DNA of 33,322 bases from NCBI GenBank assembly GCA_022824205.1, contig JAJEAI010000101.1:1-33322 (forward strand), read 5' to 3'. This DNA is from Candidatus Binatia bacterium. Lineage in GTDB: Bacteria; Desulfobacterota; Binatia; UBA9968; JAJDTQ01. A program made the position numbers and the translations under genes. The notes beneath the pieces are model-generated. The model saw only the letters and a list, made by a program, of their open reading frames with translations, made no database searches and was not told the DNA's origin. How positions within the stretch are numbered: position 1 is the stretch's first letter; every line of letters begins with the position of its first letter. Positions 7,456-16,051 of this stretch are shown here, one piece after another.

Positions 7456-8934
7456 ATGCTAGAAGCAGCCCACCAGGCACTCCTGGGAATCTTGTCCTGG
7501 CCGGCCTTCGGCTATCTTCTGCTCGGCGTTGGCTTGGGCGTTTTCTTCGGCATGGTGCCGGGGCTGTCCGGGCTCTCGGGCATGGCCATCCTCTTGCCCT
7601 TCACCTTCGACCTCGGGCCCTACGAGGCCATGGCGCTGCTCATGGGCATGTACGCCATCACGTCCACCGCGGACACCATCTCATCGGTGCTCCTGGGGGT
7701 GCCGGGCACGGCCGGCTCCCAGGCCACCATCATGGACGGCTATCCGCTGGCCAAGAAGGGGGAGGCGGCCCGGGCCTTCGGCGCTGCTTACACGGTGTCG
7801 GCTTTCGGCGGGGTGGTGGGCGCCGTCCTGCTGGTCCTCTCGATCCCGATCCTGAGCCCGCTGGTGCTTTCCTTCGGCGCCCCCGAGTTCTTTCTCCTGG
7901 GTGTCCTGGGCATGGCCATGGTGGGTGCTCTGAGCGGCAACGCTCCGGCCAAGGGCATCCTCGTGGGGCTGTTCGCCCTGCAACTCTCCATGATGGGTTA
8001 TTCGCCGCAGGACGGCATCCCGCGCTACTGGTTCAATACCCCTTATCTCCTGGAAGGGCTCCCCATCGTTCCGTGCGTGCTGGGCCTTTTCTCGCTGCCC
8101 GAAGTCGTGGAGCTGGCGGTGCGCCGAGGCACCTTGGCCGAGGTGCCGGAGATGGGCAAGGGCATGTGGGACGGCGTGCGTGACGCGCTGAGGAACTGGT
8201 GGCTGGCGCTCCGGTGCGCGGTGATCGGTGCCTACGTCGGCTTTATTCCCGGCCTCGGTGCAAGCATCGTCGATTGGGTAGCATACGGCCACGCGGTGCA
8301 GTCCAACAAGGATCCCGAGGCCGAGTTCGGCAAGGGCGAGATACGCGGGGTGATCGCGCCGGAGAGCGCCAACAATGCCATGAAGGGCGGCTCACTGATC
8401 CCGACCATCGCTTTCGGCGTCCCGGGAAGCGCCACCATGGCGATCCTGCTGGGCGCCTTCTTGATCCACGGAATCTACCCGGGGCCGGAGCTCCTGAGCA
8501 CGCGTCTCGACGTTACGTTCTCGGTGATTTGGGCGTTGGTCATCGCCAACATCATTACCGCCGTCGTGTTGATGGGCTGCACCAACCAGTTGGCCAAGGT
8601 CACCACCATCCGTGGCAGCCTCATCATCCCCATCATCCTGGTGCTGGTGTTCATGGGCTCGTGGATGGCGACTCAGGATCTGGGGGACTGGGTGGTGCTG
8701 GTGTCCGCGGGGGCGTTGGGTTACCTCATGAAGCGGTGGGGCTGGCCGCGCCCGCCCATCGCCCTCGGGATCGTCCTGGGTCCCATCATGGAACGCTATC
8801 TCGACATCGCGGTCAGCCGTTACGGCTGGTCGTGGGTGTGGCAGCGCCCCATCGTCATCATCCTGATCCTCGTGACCCTGGCGACTGTGTTCTACGCGAC
8901 CAGGAGCCAGTCGCGCCAGCAGCAGGCCGAGTAA
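7456..8934 (+). CDS. TTT transporter large permease subunit (TctA family)
   Basis: A 492-residue polytopic inner-membrane protein of the TctA (DUF112) family, close to the usual 500 residues. The N-terminal half carries the family blocks GMVPGLSGLSGMAILLPFTF, MYAITSTADTISS and GVPGTAGSQATIMDGYPLAKKGEAARA. A related repeat, GFIPGLGASIVDW and ESANNAMKGGSLIPTIAFGVPGS, is in the second half. Around ten or more hydrophobic segments are evident. With the small subunit it forms the ion-coupled channel that takes substrate from the upstream receptor. It lies 86 bp after the receptor gene and 37 bp before the small subunit. The ATG at 7456 fits the family N-terminus, though no strong RBS is seen. Confidence 0.93.
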   Translation: MLEAAHQALLGILSWPAFGYLLLGVGLGVFFGMVPGLSGLSGMAILLPFTFDLGPYEAMALLMGMYAITSTADTISSVLLGVPGTAGSQATIMDGYPLAKKGEAARAFGAAYTVSAFGGVVGAVLLVLSIPILSPLVLSFGAPEFFLLGVLGMAMVGALSGNAPAKGILVGLFALQLSMMGYSPQDGIPRYWFNTPYLLEGLPIVPCVLGLFSLPEVVELAVRRGTLAEVPEMGKGMWDGVRDALRNWWLALRCAVIGAYVGFIPGLGASIVDWVAYGHAVQSNKDPEAEFGKGEIRGVIAPESANNAMKGGSLIPTIAFGVPGSATMAILLGAFLIHGIYPGPELLSTRLDVTFSVIWALVIANIITAVVLMGCTNQLAKVTTIRGSLIIPIILVLVFMGSWMATQDLGDWVVLVSAGALGYLMKRWGWPRPPIALGIVLGPIMERYLDIAVSRYGWSWVWQRPIVIILILVTLATVFYATRSQSRQQQAE

Positions 8935-8971
8935 GGATGCCTTGCGTGCGACAAGACCGTCGAGGTGCTTG

Positions 8972-9490
8972 ATGGCCACACCAAGGATTCGTGAACACTA
9001 CGTCGAAAGCCTCTTCATCCTCCTGCTGGCTGTGATTTTCGCCGCGGCGGTGTTCACGGCCAGAGGATGGCCCTGGAAGACCGCGTTGTTCCCCATGCTC
9101 ATCGGCGTTGCCGGCTGCATCATCGCCGCGGCCCTCGCGCTGTGGACCGGAGTGAAGGGAGGCGAGGCGCCCACACCCGGCGATACAGGAGGGGCCGCGG
9201 ACATCTTTCTCGACGTGAACCTGCGCAGCGGTGAAGCGCTCGTCCGTACCGCGGTCATCGCCCTGTGGATACTCGGGATCATCGCGGGCACGTGGCTCCT
9301 GGGCCAGATGATCGCCCTGCCGCTGTTCGTTTTTCTGTATCTGAAGCTGGGTTCCGGCGAGAGTTGGCCCATCTCCGTGGGCCTCACCGTATGCATTATC
9401 GCCTTTCTCTACGGCGTGTTCGATCAGGTGATCCACGCGTCGTGGTACGAAGGCGAACTGTGGCGCGCCCTGGGCATCGAGATGTTCTAG
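8972..9490 (+). CDS. TTT transporter small permease subunit (TctB family)
   Basis: A 172-residue membrane protein with about four transmembrane segments: SLFILLLAVIFAAAVF; LFPMLIGVAGCIIAAALAL; LWILGIIAGTWLLGQMIALPLFVFLY; VGLTVCIIAFLYGVF. This is the layout and length of TctB proteins, the small subunit of TTT transporters. The frame can be opened at TTG 8942, but ATG 8972 is preferred: GAGGT lies about 6 nt upstream and the protein then starts with a short cytoplasmic tail. It completes a TctC-TctA-TctB set. TctB sequences are poorly conserved, so position and topology carry most of the weight here. Confidence 0.85.
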   Translation: MATPRIREHYVESLFILLLAVIFAAAVFTARGWPWKTALFPMLIGVAGCIIAAALALWTGVKGGEAPTPGDTGGAADIFLDVNLRSGEALVRTAVIALWILGIIAGTWLLGQMIALPLFVFLYLKLGSGESWPISVGLTVCIIAFLYGVFDQVIHASWYEGELWRALGIEMF

Positions 9491-9530
9491 GAACCGGCCC
9501 GCGAGAAATCTTCCGGAAAGAACTGGATAC

Positions 9531-11612
9531 ATGACGACCGAAGCCACCGAGAGAACTACCATTCGTCCGGCCGCCGACCTGCTGCACGCGAAGAGCGTTG
9601 CCATCGTGGGCGCCTCGCCCAAGGGCAACTGGCCGAACCTGCTCTTCCACAGCCTCAAGGCCGCGGAGTTCCCCGGCAACGTGTTCCTGATCAACCCCAA
9701 CTACGAGGAGTTGTGGGACGCGCCGTGCTACCCGAGCCTGGAAGCGCTGCCGGAGCCCCCCGACCACCTGCTCATGCTGGTGCCGAGCCGGGCGGTGATC
9801 CCGACCCTCAGGCAGGCGGCGCCGCTGGGGGTCAAGGCCGCCACCATCTACAGCGCCGGCTTCGGCGAGGGCACCGATCCCAAGAGCCACGAGCGCGGGC
9901 GCGAGCTGGCCGAGTTCTGCGAGGAGAGCGGCATCGTCTGCTGCGGCCCCAACTGCATGGGCGCGGCGTCGGTGAACCAGCGCATGATGACCTACGCGCA
10001 GCGCCAGCCGCTGCTCAAGTCCGGTCCCGTGGCCGCCGTGTTCCAGAGCGGCGGCTCCCTGGGCAACTGGATGAAGGGGGCGGCCGAGCGCGGCATCGGC
10101 TTCAGCTACGCCATCTCCAGCGGCAACGAGGTGAGCCTGGACGTGGTCGACTACATGTCGTTCCTCATCGACAACGACGAGACCCGGATCATCGTGCTCA
10201 TGGTGGAAGGCATCCGCCGTCCGAGCATGTTCATGGAGACGGCTGCCCGGGCGCTGGAGGCCGACAAGCCCCTCATCGTGGTGAAGCTGGGCCGCTCGGA
10301 GATGGGCAAGCGCCAGGCCATCTCGCACACGGGCTCCCTGGCGGGGGACGACGAGGTTTTCTCCGCGGCGTGCGACCGCTACGGCATGGTGCGCTGCCAC
10401 AGCCTCGAGGACTTGACCGAGATGACTCTCGCGTTCCTGCCGGGGCGGCGCCCCCGGGGCGGGCGCGCCGCCATCGTGGTCAACTCCGGCGGCATGAAGG
10501 GCATCCTGCTGGACCACATCGAGGAGGTGGGCATCGATCTGGCCACCCTGAGCGACGCATCCAACCAGGCGCTGCGCCCGCTCATCCCCGACGACCTGGT
10601 GGTGGAGAACCCGCTGGAGTGCGGCGTCGCCGGCTTCGGCAACGAGAACACCTTCGCCGAGATCGTGCGCATCCACGCCGAGGACGACGGCGTGGACCTG
10701 CTGGCCATCCACGGCGAGCTGCCGCGCTTCGGCGAGAAGCGCAACCCGGACCTGCTGAAGAACATCTCCCGGAGCATCGACAAGCCCATCGTGGCCCACG
10801 CGCGCTCCACCTACAGCCTCATGGACGAGAGCCGCGCCTTTCAGGAAGCCTCGGAAATGCCGCACCTGCAGGGCATCAAGGCCACCCTGCGGGCGCTCAA
10901 CGGCCTCGGCGCCTACGGCCAGCGCCGGCGCCTGGGAATACCGGCGATGCCCCCCGCCGGCGGCAAGGCGGAGGACCTGGAAGGACCGGCGTGGCACCGG
11001 CAGTTGGCCGCTCACGGCCTGACGCCGCCGCGGGAGGCGGTGGCGGACAGCCCGGCGGAGGCCTCCGCCAGGGCCGGGGAGATGAGCTTCCCGGTGGTGC
11101 TGAAGCTCCAGTCGCCCGAGGTGGTGCACAAGACCGAGGTGGGTGGCGTGGTGCTGGGCCTCGATTCAGCGGAAAGAGTGGACCAAGCGGGCACGGAGCT
11201 GTTGGCCAAGGGGCCGGCCGGGTCGAAGCTGTTGGTGCAGGAGATGGTAGGCGGCACCGAGGTCATTCTCGGAGCCCGCGTGGACCCGCAATACGGCCCC
11301 TTCGTCCTGGTGGGCCTGGGCGGGATCTTCGTGGAGGTGCTGAAGGACGTGGCGTTGCGTCTCATCCCGGTCACTACCGAGGACGCGCAGGCCATGCTCC
11401 GCCAGCTCAAGGGCTACAGGGTTCTCGAAGGCGTGCGCGGGCAGGCACCCCGCGACGTCGACGCGCTGGTTCAGGCCATCACCGGCCTGTCCGATCTGTT
11501 TGCCGCGCACCGGGGACACCTCAGCGATCTGGAGATCAATCCGCTGATGGTGCAGGAGGCGGGCGCGGGAGTGGCCGCGGTGGACGTGCGCATCGTCCGC
11601 AGTTCCCAGTAG
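9531..11612 (+). CDS. NDP-forming acyl-CoA synthetase (FerA/AcsD type)
   Basis: A 693-residue fused acyl-CoA synthetase (NDP-forming). The order is an N-terminal CoA-binding Rossmann domain (VAIVGASPKGNWPN from about residue 23), two succinyl-CoA-ligase-like domains with the phosphorylated His at H266 (AISHTGSLAGDDEVF), and a C-terminal ATP-grasp domain with FPVVLKLQSPEVVHKTEVGGV and SDLEINPLMV. It makes an acyl-CoA from acid, CoA and ATP, via acyl phosphate and phosphohistidine. Sphingobium FerA, which makes feruloyl-CoA, is of this type and works with an HCHL-type lyase, as the two paralogs upstream suggest. The gap from the TctB gene is 40 bp. The RBS is weak (GGAAAG). The substrate is inferred from neighbours only. 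Confidence 0.92.
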   Translation: MTTEATERTTIRPAADLLHAKSVAIVGASPKGNWPNLLFHSLKAAEFPGNVFLINPNYEELWDAPCYPSLEALPEPPDHLLMLVPSRAVIPTLRQAAPLGVKAATIYSAGFGEGTDPKSHERGRELAEFCEESGIVCCGPNCMGAASVNQRMMTYAQRQPLLKSGPVAAVFQSGGSLGNWMKGAAERGIGFSYAISSGNEVSLDVVDYMSFLIDNDETRIIVLMVEGIRRPSMFMETAARALEADKPLIVVKLGRSEMGKRQAISHTGSLAGDDEVFSAACDRYGMVRCHSLEDLTEMTLAFLPGRRPRGGRAAIVVNSGGMKGILLDHIEEVGIDLATLSDASNQALRPLIPDDLVVENPLECGVAGFGNENTFAEIVRIHAEDDGVDLLAIHGELPRFGEKRNPDLLKNISRSIDKPIVAHARSTYSLMDESRAFQEASEMPHLQGIKATLRALNGLGAYGQRRRLGIPAMPPAGGKAEDLEGPAWHRQLAAHGLTPPREAVADSPAEASARAGEMSFPVVLKLQSPEVVHKTEVGGVVLGLDSAERVDQAGTELLAKGPAGSKLLVQEMVGGTEVILGARVDPQYGPFVLVGLGGIFVEVLKDVALRLIPVTTEDAQAMLRQLKGYRVLEGVRGQAPRDVDALVQAITGLSDLFAAHRGHLSDLEINPLMVQEAGAGVAAVDVRIVRSSQ

Positions 11613-11614
11613 CG

Positions 11615-11656
11615 GCGCCGTCTGGCGCTCCGTATCCGCGGGGCGCCGGACGGCGT
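11615..11656 (+). terminator. GC-rich hairpin after the acyl-CoA synthetase
   Basis: Immediately after the TAG at 11610-11612, bases 11615-11631 pair with 11640-11656 in a stem of about 16 bp with a few G-U or mismatched positions. There is no T-run, so termination efficiency is uncertain. It marks the likely end of the plus-strand catabolic operon. Confidence 0.5.
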
Positions 11657-11753
11657 CCATCCGTTTCAACAGAGCAGGCAGGTATCGAGGGAAAGTCGCG
11701 TCCGGCCGAAGGCCGGGGCGTGCACACGGCGGGGTGCACCCGTCACGGAACAC

Positions 11754-12002
11754 ATGACCCTTCTCGAAAAGCTCGCGGTGGCGTTGATGGCGGGCTCGTG
11801 GGCGATCACCGCCACGATCCTGCTCTTGCCCTTCGTGGACGTGGAGTACAACCGGCTGGCGGTGGCAGCCGGCATCTACTTTGCCAGCCAACTCGTCTTC
11901 TGGGCCGGCTGCGCCATCGGCGGGCGCGAGTTGGTGCGGCGCTACCGGGAACGGTTCCCGTGGCTGTCGTGGGCCAGCCGGCTCAAGAGAAGGGCCGAAT
12001 GA
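11754..12002 (+). CDS. Small two-helix membrane protein (transporter-suffix-like)
   Basis: An 82-residue protein with two hydrophobic segments, LAVALMAGSWAITATILLLPFV and LAVAAGIYFASQLVFWAGCAIGG, followed by a basic tail, RELVRRYRERFPWLSWASRLKRR. The pattern of a second helix containing QLVFWAG and ending GRELVRRYR recalls the short transporter suffix domain found alone or at the end of transporters. That comparison is from memory and is tentative. The ATG at 11754 has only a weak GGA upstream. The gene lies 141 bp after the acyl-CoA synthetase and converges on the LigA-like gene. The function is unknown. Confidence 0.6.
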   Translation: MTLLEKLAVALMAGSWAITATILLLPFVDVEYNRLAVAAGIYFASQLVFWAGCAIGGRELVRRYRERFPWLSWASRLKRRAE

Positions 12003-12035
12003 GGCTACGGCGTGCGCGGAGGCACCGGTGACCGA

Positions 12036-12347
12036 TCAGCTCTCGAAGTCCGGATATCCCACCGTGGCGGCCTTTTCCTTGTAGTCCTTGACCAGCTCCT
12101 CCCGGTCCATCTCGTGGCGCCAGATGGCCTCGGTGAAGCTCCACAGCAGGAACGGGTGCGCGCCCATGGCATACAGGCTGCCGTAGTCGCGCCGCTCCAG
12201 GGCGCGCCGCTCCTCCGCCGTGAACTCCAGGCGTTCGCCCTTTTCCCATTGGGCGACGAAGCCCGGCGGGTTCTCCACGTAGGCTTCTTCCGCGGCCTGG
12301 TTCATGTTGACCACGTGCATGAACTTGTTCACCAGGTACTTGCTCAC
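12036..12347 (-). CDS. LigA-like small subunit of extradiol ring-cleavage dioxygenase
   Basis: A 103-residue all-helical protein of the LigA (protocatechuate 4,5-dioxygenase alpha subunit) family: SKYLVNKFMHVVNMNQ, then FTAEERRALERRDYGSLYAMGAHPFLLWSF. LigA caps the active site of the LigB catalytic subunit. The preferred start is GTG at 12347, whose GTGA overlaps the TGA stop of the LigB-like gene, indicating translational coupling. An upstream ATG at 12377 would lie inside the LigB-like frame. Here the large subunit gene comes first, the reverse of the classic ligAB order. The physical pairing supports a ring-cleavage role for both, probably on a protocatechuate-like diol. Confidence 0.87.
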   Translation of the reverse strand: MSKYLVNKFMHVVNMNQAAEEAYVENPPGFVAQWEKGERLEFTAEERRALERRDYGSLYAMGAHPFLLWSFTEAIWRHEMDREELVKDYKEKAATVGYPDFES

Positions 12348-13204
12348 AGGCCCGCTCCCTCTTCCTTTTGCTCCCACGCGAAGAACGGCACCGCCGGGAA
12401 CCCCGCGTCCAGCCCCTCCGCGTGCGTGGGGGACGCCCCCTTGGCCACGCCCATGGCCATGAGGAAGTTCAGGAAACCCATGGTCATGTTGCCCGACGGG
12501 ACCATCTGCTCCAGGTTGCAGTCGCGCGCGGCCGCGTCGATGTCGCCGGTGGTGATCCAGCCCACGGCGCGGGCGTCGAAGTCCGCGTCCATCAGGCGCC
12601 GTTCGAACTGCTTGGGGCCGCCGACCTCAAGCGACAGGTGGCCGCTCACCAGGACACCGATGCGCTTGCCGTCGGGCAGGCTGTCGATGACGGAGCGGAT
12701 GGCCTGCCCGACTTCGTAGAAGCGCCGGGCGGTGGGCAGCGGTGGGGCGATGCAGTTGGTCAGGATGGGGACGATGGGGATGTCCATCTCCGGCCGGACG
12801 AACATCATCGGGACCACGATGGAGTGGTCCACCGTCAGCTCGCTGGAATAGGCGAAGTCCACGCCGCGCTGGTAGGCGCCCTCCAGGAGCCGGTTGCACA
12901 GCTCCAGGTCGCCCGCCAGGTCGCACTCCGGCAAGCCGAACTCCCGCACCTCGTCGTAGAAGGTGCCGTGGAAACGGTCCATCTTGCCGATCATGAATGC
13001 CGGCATGTTGTCCATGAAGAACTGGTGCAGGTGGTCGTTGCCGATGGTGATGAGCACGTCCGGCTTGTGCCGCGCCAGCTTCGCGCGCATCATCGCGATC
13101 CGTTCCCGCACCTTGGCCGCCCCCGGAGGCTGCTGCTCCTGCTGGAACAGCTTGGGCATGAACGGGTTGTGAGTGATGCCGAGCATGGTGACGAGTTGCG
13201 CCAT
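12344..13204 (-). CDS. LigB-like catalytic subunit of extradiol dioxygenase
   Basis: A 286-residue class III extradiol dioxygenase (LigB superfamily), which opens catecholic rings next to the hydroxyls using Fe(II) and O2. The expected metal and acid/base residues fit in position: H12 (ITHNPFM), H58/H60 (GNDHLHQF), E232 (CNLEQM) as the probable metal Glu, and H189 (VSGHLSLE) as the probable catalytic His. For comparison, Sphingomonas LigB has H12, H61, E242 and H195 (from memory). The ATG at 13204 has GAGGA upstream; the longer in-frame start at 13240 lacks that. It overlaps the LigA-like gene by 4 bp. Substrates of this family include protocatechuate, gallate and aminophenols, so the exact diol is open. 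Confidence 0.9.
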   Translation of the reverse strand: MAQLVTMLGITHNPFMPKLFQQEQQPPGAAKVRERIAMMRAKLARHKPDVLITIGNDHLHQFFMDNMPAFMIGKMDRFHGTFYDEVREFGLPECDLAGDLELCNRLLEGAYQRGVDFAYSSELTVDHSIVVPMMFVRPEMDIPIVPILTNCIAPPLPTARRFYEVGQAIRSVIDSLPDGKRIGVLVSGHLSLEVGGPKQFERRLMDADFDARAVGWITTGDIDAAARDCNLEQMVPSGNMTMGFLNFLMAMGVAKGASPTHAEGLDAGFPAVPFFAWEQKEEGAGL

Positions 13205-13318
13205 GGAGTCTTGTCCTCTCGTTTGGGGTATCCTGAACAAACTCGAAGATACAGGAAACTATCAGCCTGTCCTACTTGTGGCAATTCACGGATGAGAATC
13301 GGTGCCAACGCCTCGAAC

Positions 13319-13545
13319 TGTCATTCCCGCGGAACAGGCCGTGTCAAAGCTGCCCTCAAGCTGGAAACAGCACCTCCCCCCGAAACGTCATTCCCGCGGA
13401 AGCGGGAATCCAGGGGTGGAGAGGGGGCAAACGGGCGTATCCCCCATCTCGCCCCGCCTGGATTCCCGCTTTCGCGGGAATGACGTTTCGAAGGGGCTGT
13501 GCCTTGCGAGTTCTGACACAGCCGCGGAAGCGGGAATCCAGGCGG
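13319..13545. repeat. Nested inverted-repeat element, family A (copy 2)
   Basis: Occupies most of the 352-bp gap between the LigB-like and MDR dehydrogenase genes. The left outer arm, 13319-13347, carries CCGCGGAACAGGCCGTGTCA. The inner palindromic pair is 13384-13409 and 13457-13487 (AAACGTCATTCCCGC read inwards from both ends). The right outer part, 13508-13523, is the exact reverse complement of 16 bases at 3211-3226 in copy 1. An extra half-copy of the inner arm (GGAAGCGGGAATCCAGG) sits at 13526-13542, almost touching the stop of the dehydrogenase at 13557. Confidence 0.8.
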
Positions 13546-13556
13546 TGGAAGGGGTG

Positions 13557-14612
13557 TCAGCCCAACGTCGGGTCCAGCACAATCTTGCCGACGATCCCGC
13601 CCCGTTCCAGCAGCTCGTGCGCCTCTTTCACTCGCGCCAGCGGCATGGTGCGGTCGATGATGGCGCGGACCACGCCCCGGCCCGCCAGCGACAGGGCCAG
13701 CTCCACGTCCTTGCGGGTGGCACCGGGCTGCCCGGTGATGCGGATGCGCCTGAGGTAGAGCCGCTTCACGTCCAGCGGTACGGTGCCGCCGCCGTGGGCG
13801 CCCGCGGTCACCAGACGGCCGGCGAAGGCGAGGCTGTTGAAGGCCCCGGGCCAGAGGGTCGGGTCGGCGATGTTCTCGAACAGCACGTCGACGCCGTGGC
13901 CGTCGGTGATGCGCAGCACTTCCGTCTCCAGGTCCTGCTCCCGGTAGTTGACCGCGAACTCGGCGCCGTAGCCGAGGGCGCCTTCGGCCCTGGAATCGGT
14001 CCCGGCGGCGGCGATGACCCGAGCCCCCAGGTGCCGCGCGATCTGCACGCCGCAACTGCCCAGGGCGCCCGCGGCGCCCATGATCAGCACCCATTCGTCC
14101 TTCACGAGCCGTGCGTGGTTGACCAGCAGGTTGATGGCGGTGGGGAAGTGGCGCGTGACCACCGAGGCTTCACCGAAAGACAGGTTGTCCGGGATCGGGA
14201 ACACGTTCTCCGCGGGCACGGTCACGTACTCCGCGTAGCCGCCCCAGCGGTCCAGCCCCAGGTGCTTGCTGCGGAAGCACGAGTCTTCCCGGCCCATGCG
14301 GCAGAAGCGGCACTCGCCGCAGCGGATGGATGCCACTACCGCGACCCGCTCACCCGAGCGCGCCGACGCCACTCCGTCCCCCGTGGCCGCCACCACGCCC
14401 GCGGGGTCGGTGCCGAGCACCACCGGGAACCGGAGGTTGGTGCGATAGCGGCCTTGCCGCACCGCGATATCCAGTGTCTGATTGACCGAAACGGAGTGTA
14501 CCTTGATCAGCACCTCTCCCGCCGCGGGCGACGGGACGGGAAGCTGCTCCATCCGCATCACGTCGACGTCGCCGAACTCCCGTACGACAACGGCCTTCAT
14601 CGTAGTCTGCAT
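13557..14612 (-). CDS. MDR-family zinc-type dehydrogenase / quinone oxidoreductase
   Basis: A 351-residue medium-chain dehydrogenase/reductase. The GroES-like half carries the structural zinc site C98-x2-C101-x2-C104-x7-C112 (CGECRFCRMGREDSC). The nucleotide-binding half has MGAAGALGSCGVQIARHLGA. The catalytic zinc ligands appear to be absent: the usual GHE is GTD (LGTDPAGVV) and no early catalytic Cys is seen. That resembles NADPH:quinone oxidoreductase or enoyl reductase members that keep only the structural metal. The start may be ATG 14612 (AGGGG nearby) or ATG 14600. It is transcribed towards the LigB-like gene with a repeat between them. It may reduce an aldehyde, quinone or enone from the neighbouring catabolism, but this is inference. 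Confidence 0.88.
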   Translation of the reverse strand: MQTTMKAVVVREFGDVDVMRMEQLPVPSPAAGEVLIKVHSVSVNQTLDIAVRQGRYRTNLRFPVVLGTDPAGVVAATGDGVASARSGERVAVVASIRCGECRFCRMGREDSCFRSKHLGLDRWGGYAEYVTVPAENVFPIPDNLSFGEASVVTRHFPTAINLLVNHARLVKDEWVLIMGAAGALGSCGVQIARHLGARVIAAAGTDSRAEGALGYGAEFAVNYREQDLETEVLRITDGHGVDVLFENIADPTLWPGAFNSLAFAGRLVTAGAHGGGTVPLDVKRLYLRRIRITGQPGATRKDVELALSLAGRGVVRAIIDRTMPLARVKEAHELLERGGIVGKIVLDPTLG

Positions 14613-14837
14613 CCCGTGTGCCCCTGGTGTCGGGTGTCACGATACGCGCATGGGTTCGCGTGTTCGGTTGGCTCCCTGCGTGGTGACGTCGCCTCGAGAA
14701 CCGTTGGTGTTTATCGTGGAACGGCGCGGATACGCTCCGAGCCGCGCCGCGGTCGAGGAATCTACTATGAAACGCGCGCCGGTGGAAATCCGTGCTTTCG
14801 TTGACCGCCGGCGAGTTCCGTAGTATCCCCGCACCCC

Positions 14838-16022
14838 ATGAACACGCGAAGCGGCACCATTGAAGCAATACGAGCGGGCTTGGGAGCACCCGAGCTTCTC
14901 CTGGAGATGGACTGGGAGGGCTGGCTGGCCATGCCCGCGCCCTACCCGGAAACCGGGTTCACGAGCCGCGAGGTGACGGCGCGGTACGAGCGCAACGGCT
15001 ACGCGTGGGACATCCACGGCACCCTTTACACGCCGGAGCGGGAGGCGGACCCCGGCCGGGCCGTCGTCGTCTTCCACGGGGGAGCGGGCAGCGAACGCAT
15101 CATGGACACGACCCCGGACGGCCGCCCGGGACTGGCGCGGGTGCTGGCGTCCCAGGGGTTCGTCACCCTGGCCATGACCTATCCGGGGCACTACCCGCCG
15201 GGCGGCGTGTGGACCGAACCCGTGCCCGAGCGCATGCCGATCTATCTGCTGGACCGGAAGCTTCGCGTGAAGGAGATCCTGGACCGGAACCTCAAGTGCA
15301 CCTTCAACACGATCCTGCAGGGCGCCGGGCTGCTCACCGATACGCACCTGCCGGGACGGGACGTGCTCGCCTTCGGTCATTCCACCGGCGGGCCCATGGC
15401 CGCGCACCTGCACCGCTTCGTGCGGCGCGCCCGCATTGCCGGCCTGCTGGGCTTCGGTTCCGGCGGCCCGGACGGCTGGCGCAAGGAATGGCGCGAGCGC
15501 ACCGGCGCCGAGGAGTACAACGATGTCCCGGTGGAGCAGATCTCGCGGCGTTCGCCCGAGAGCTTTCGCGCGGCGCGCTACGAGGACCCGGAGGACCTCA
15601 CGCCCTGGGGTGGCCCCGAGGAGTACATGGCGTGGGCCAACCCCACGCGTTCCCAGATGAAGACCAGCCTGTGCGACAACCAGCACAACGCAGCGGTGGG
15701 GATTCTCGACCGCTACGTGGAACTGACGGGCTTGCCGCGGGAGGAGTACTACGATCATCTCCAGGACCCCGACCCCGAATGGCTCAAGGACGTCGGCGTG
15801 CTGCTGGTGGTGGGGGAGAACGACCGGGGACACTGGATCCGCGGAGAGCGCCTGGAGGACAAGCGCGAGATGTTCATGGGCGCGAAATACGCGGCCGCCG
15901 CCCGCGGCTGCCACGTGGTCCTCATCCCCCGCTACGGCCACGTGGGCTACGCCGAGTTGCACAACGAAAAGATCGCCCACCTGTGGCTGTGGGCCGTGAG
16001 GGACGGGTTCTTCAGCGGTTGA
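14838..16022 (+). CDS. Alpha/beta hydrolase
   Basis: A 394-residue alpha/beta hydrolase. The oxyanion region VVVFHGGAG is at about 76-84, the nucleophile elbow is GHSTGG with S182, a likely acid lies in LVVGENDRG, and the catalytic His is in IPRYGHVGYAE near the C-terminus. An extra N-terminal stretch of about 50 residues precedes the fold. No signal peptide is seen, so it is probably cytoplasmic. It is divergent from the MDR gene, with a gap of 225 bp, and convergent with the next hydrolase. Hydrolases in such a setting often split esters or ring-cleavage products, but nothing in the sequence fixes the substrate. Fold confidence is high, function low. Confidence 0.85.
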   Translation: MNTRSGTIEAIRAGLGAPELLLEMDWEGWLAMPAPYPETGFTSREVTARYERNGYAWDIHGTLYTPEREADPGRAVVVFHGGAGSERIMDTTPDGRPGLARVLASQGFVTLAMTYPGHYPPGGVWTEPVPERMPIYLLDRKLRVKEILDRNLKCTFNTILQGAGLLTDTHLPGRDVLAFGHSTGGPMAAHLHRFVRRARIAGLLGFGSGGPDGWRKEWRERTGAEEYNDVPVEQISRRSPESFRAARYEDPEDLTPWGGPEEYMAWANPTRSQMKTSLCDNQHNAAVGILDRYVELTGLPREEYYDHLQDPDPEWLKDVGVLLVVGENDRGHWIRGERLEDKREMFMGAKYAAAARGCHVVLIPRYGHVGYAELHNEKIAHLWLWAVRDGFFSG

Positions 16023-16051
16023 TGTTGCGTTTCGCGAAAACGTTGACGAAG

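Noticed and set aside
9713-12031. 772-codon open frame overlapping the acyl-CoA synthetase
   Set aside because: Arg/Gly/Pro-rich out-of-frame shadow; the real frame carries the CoA-binding, His and ATP-grasp motifs.
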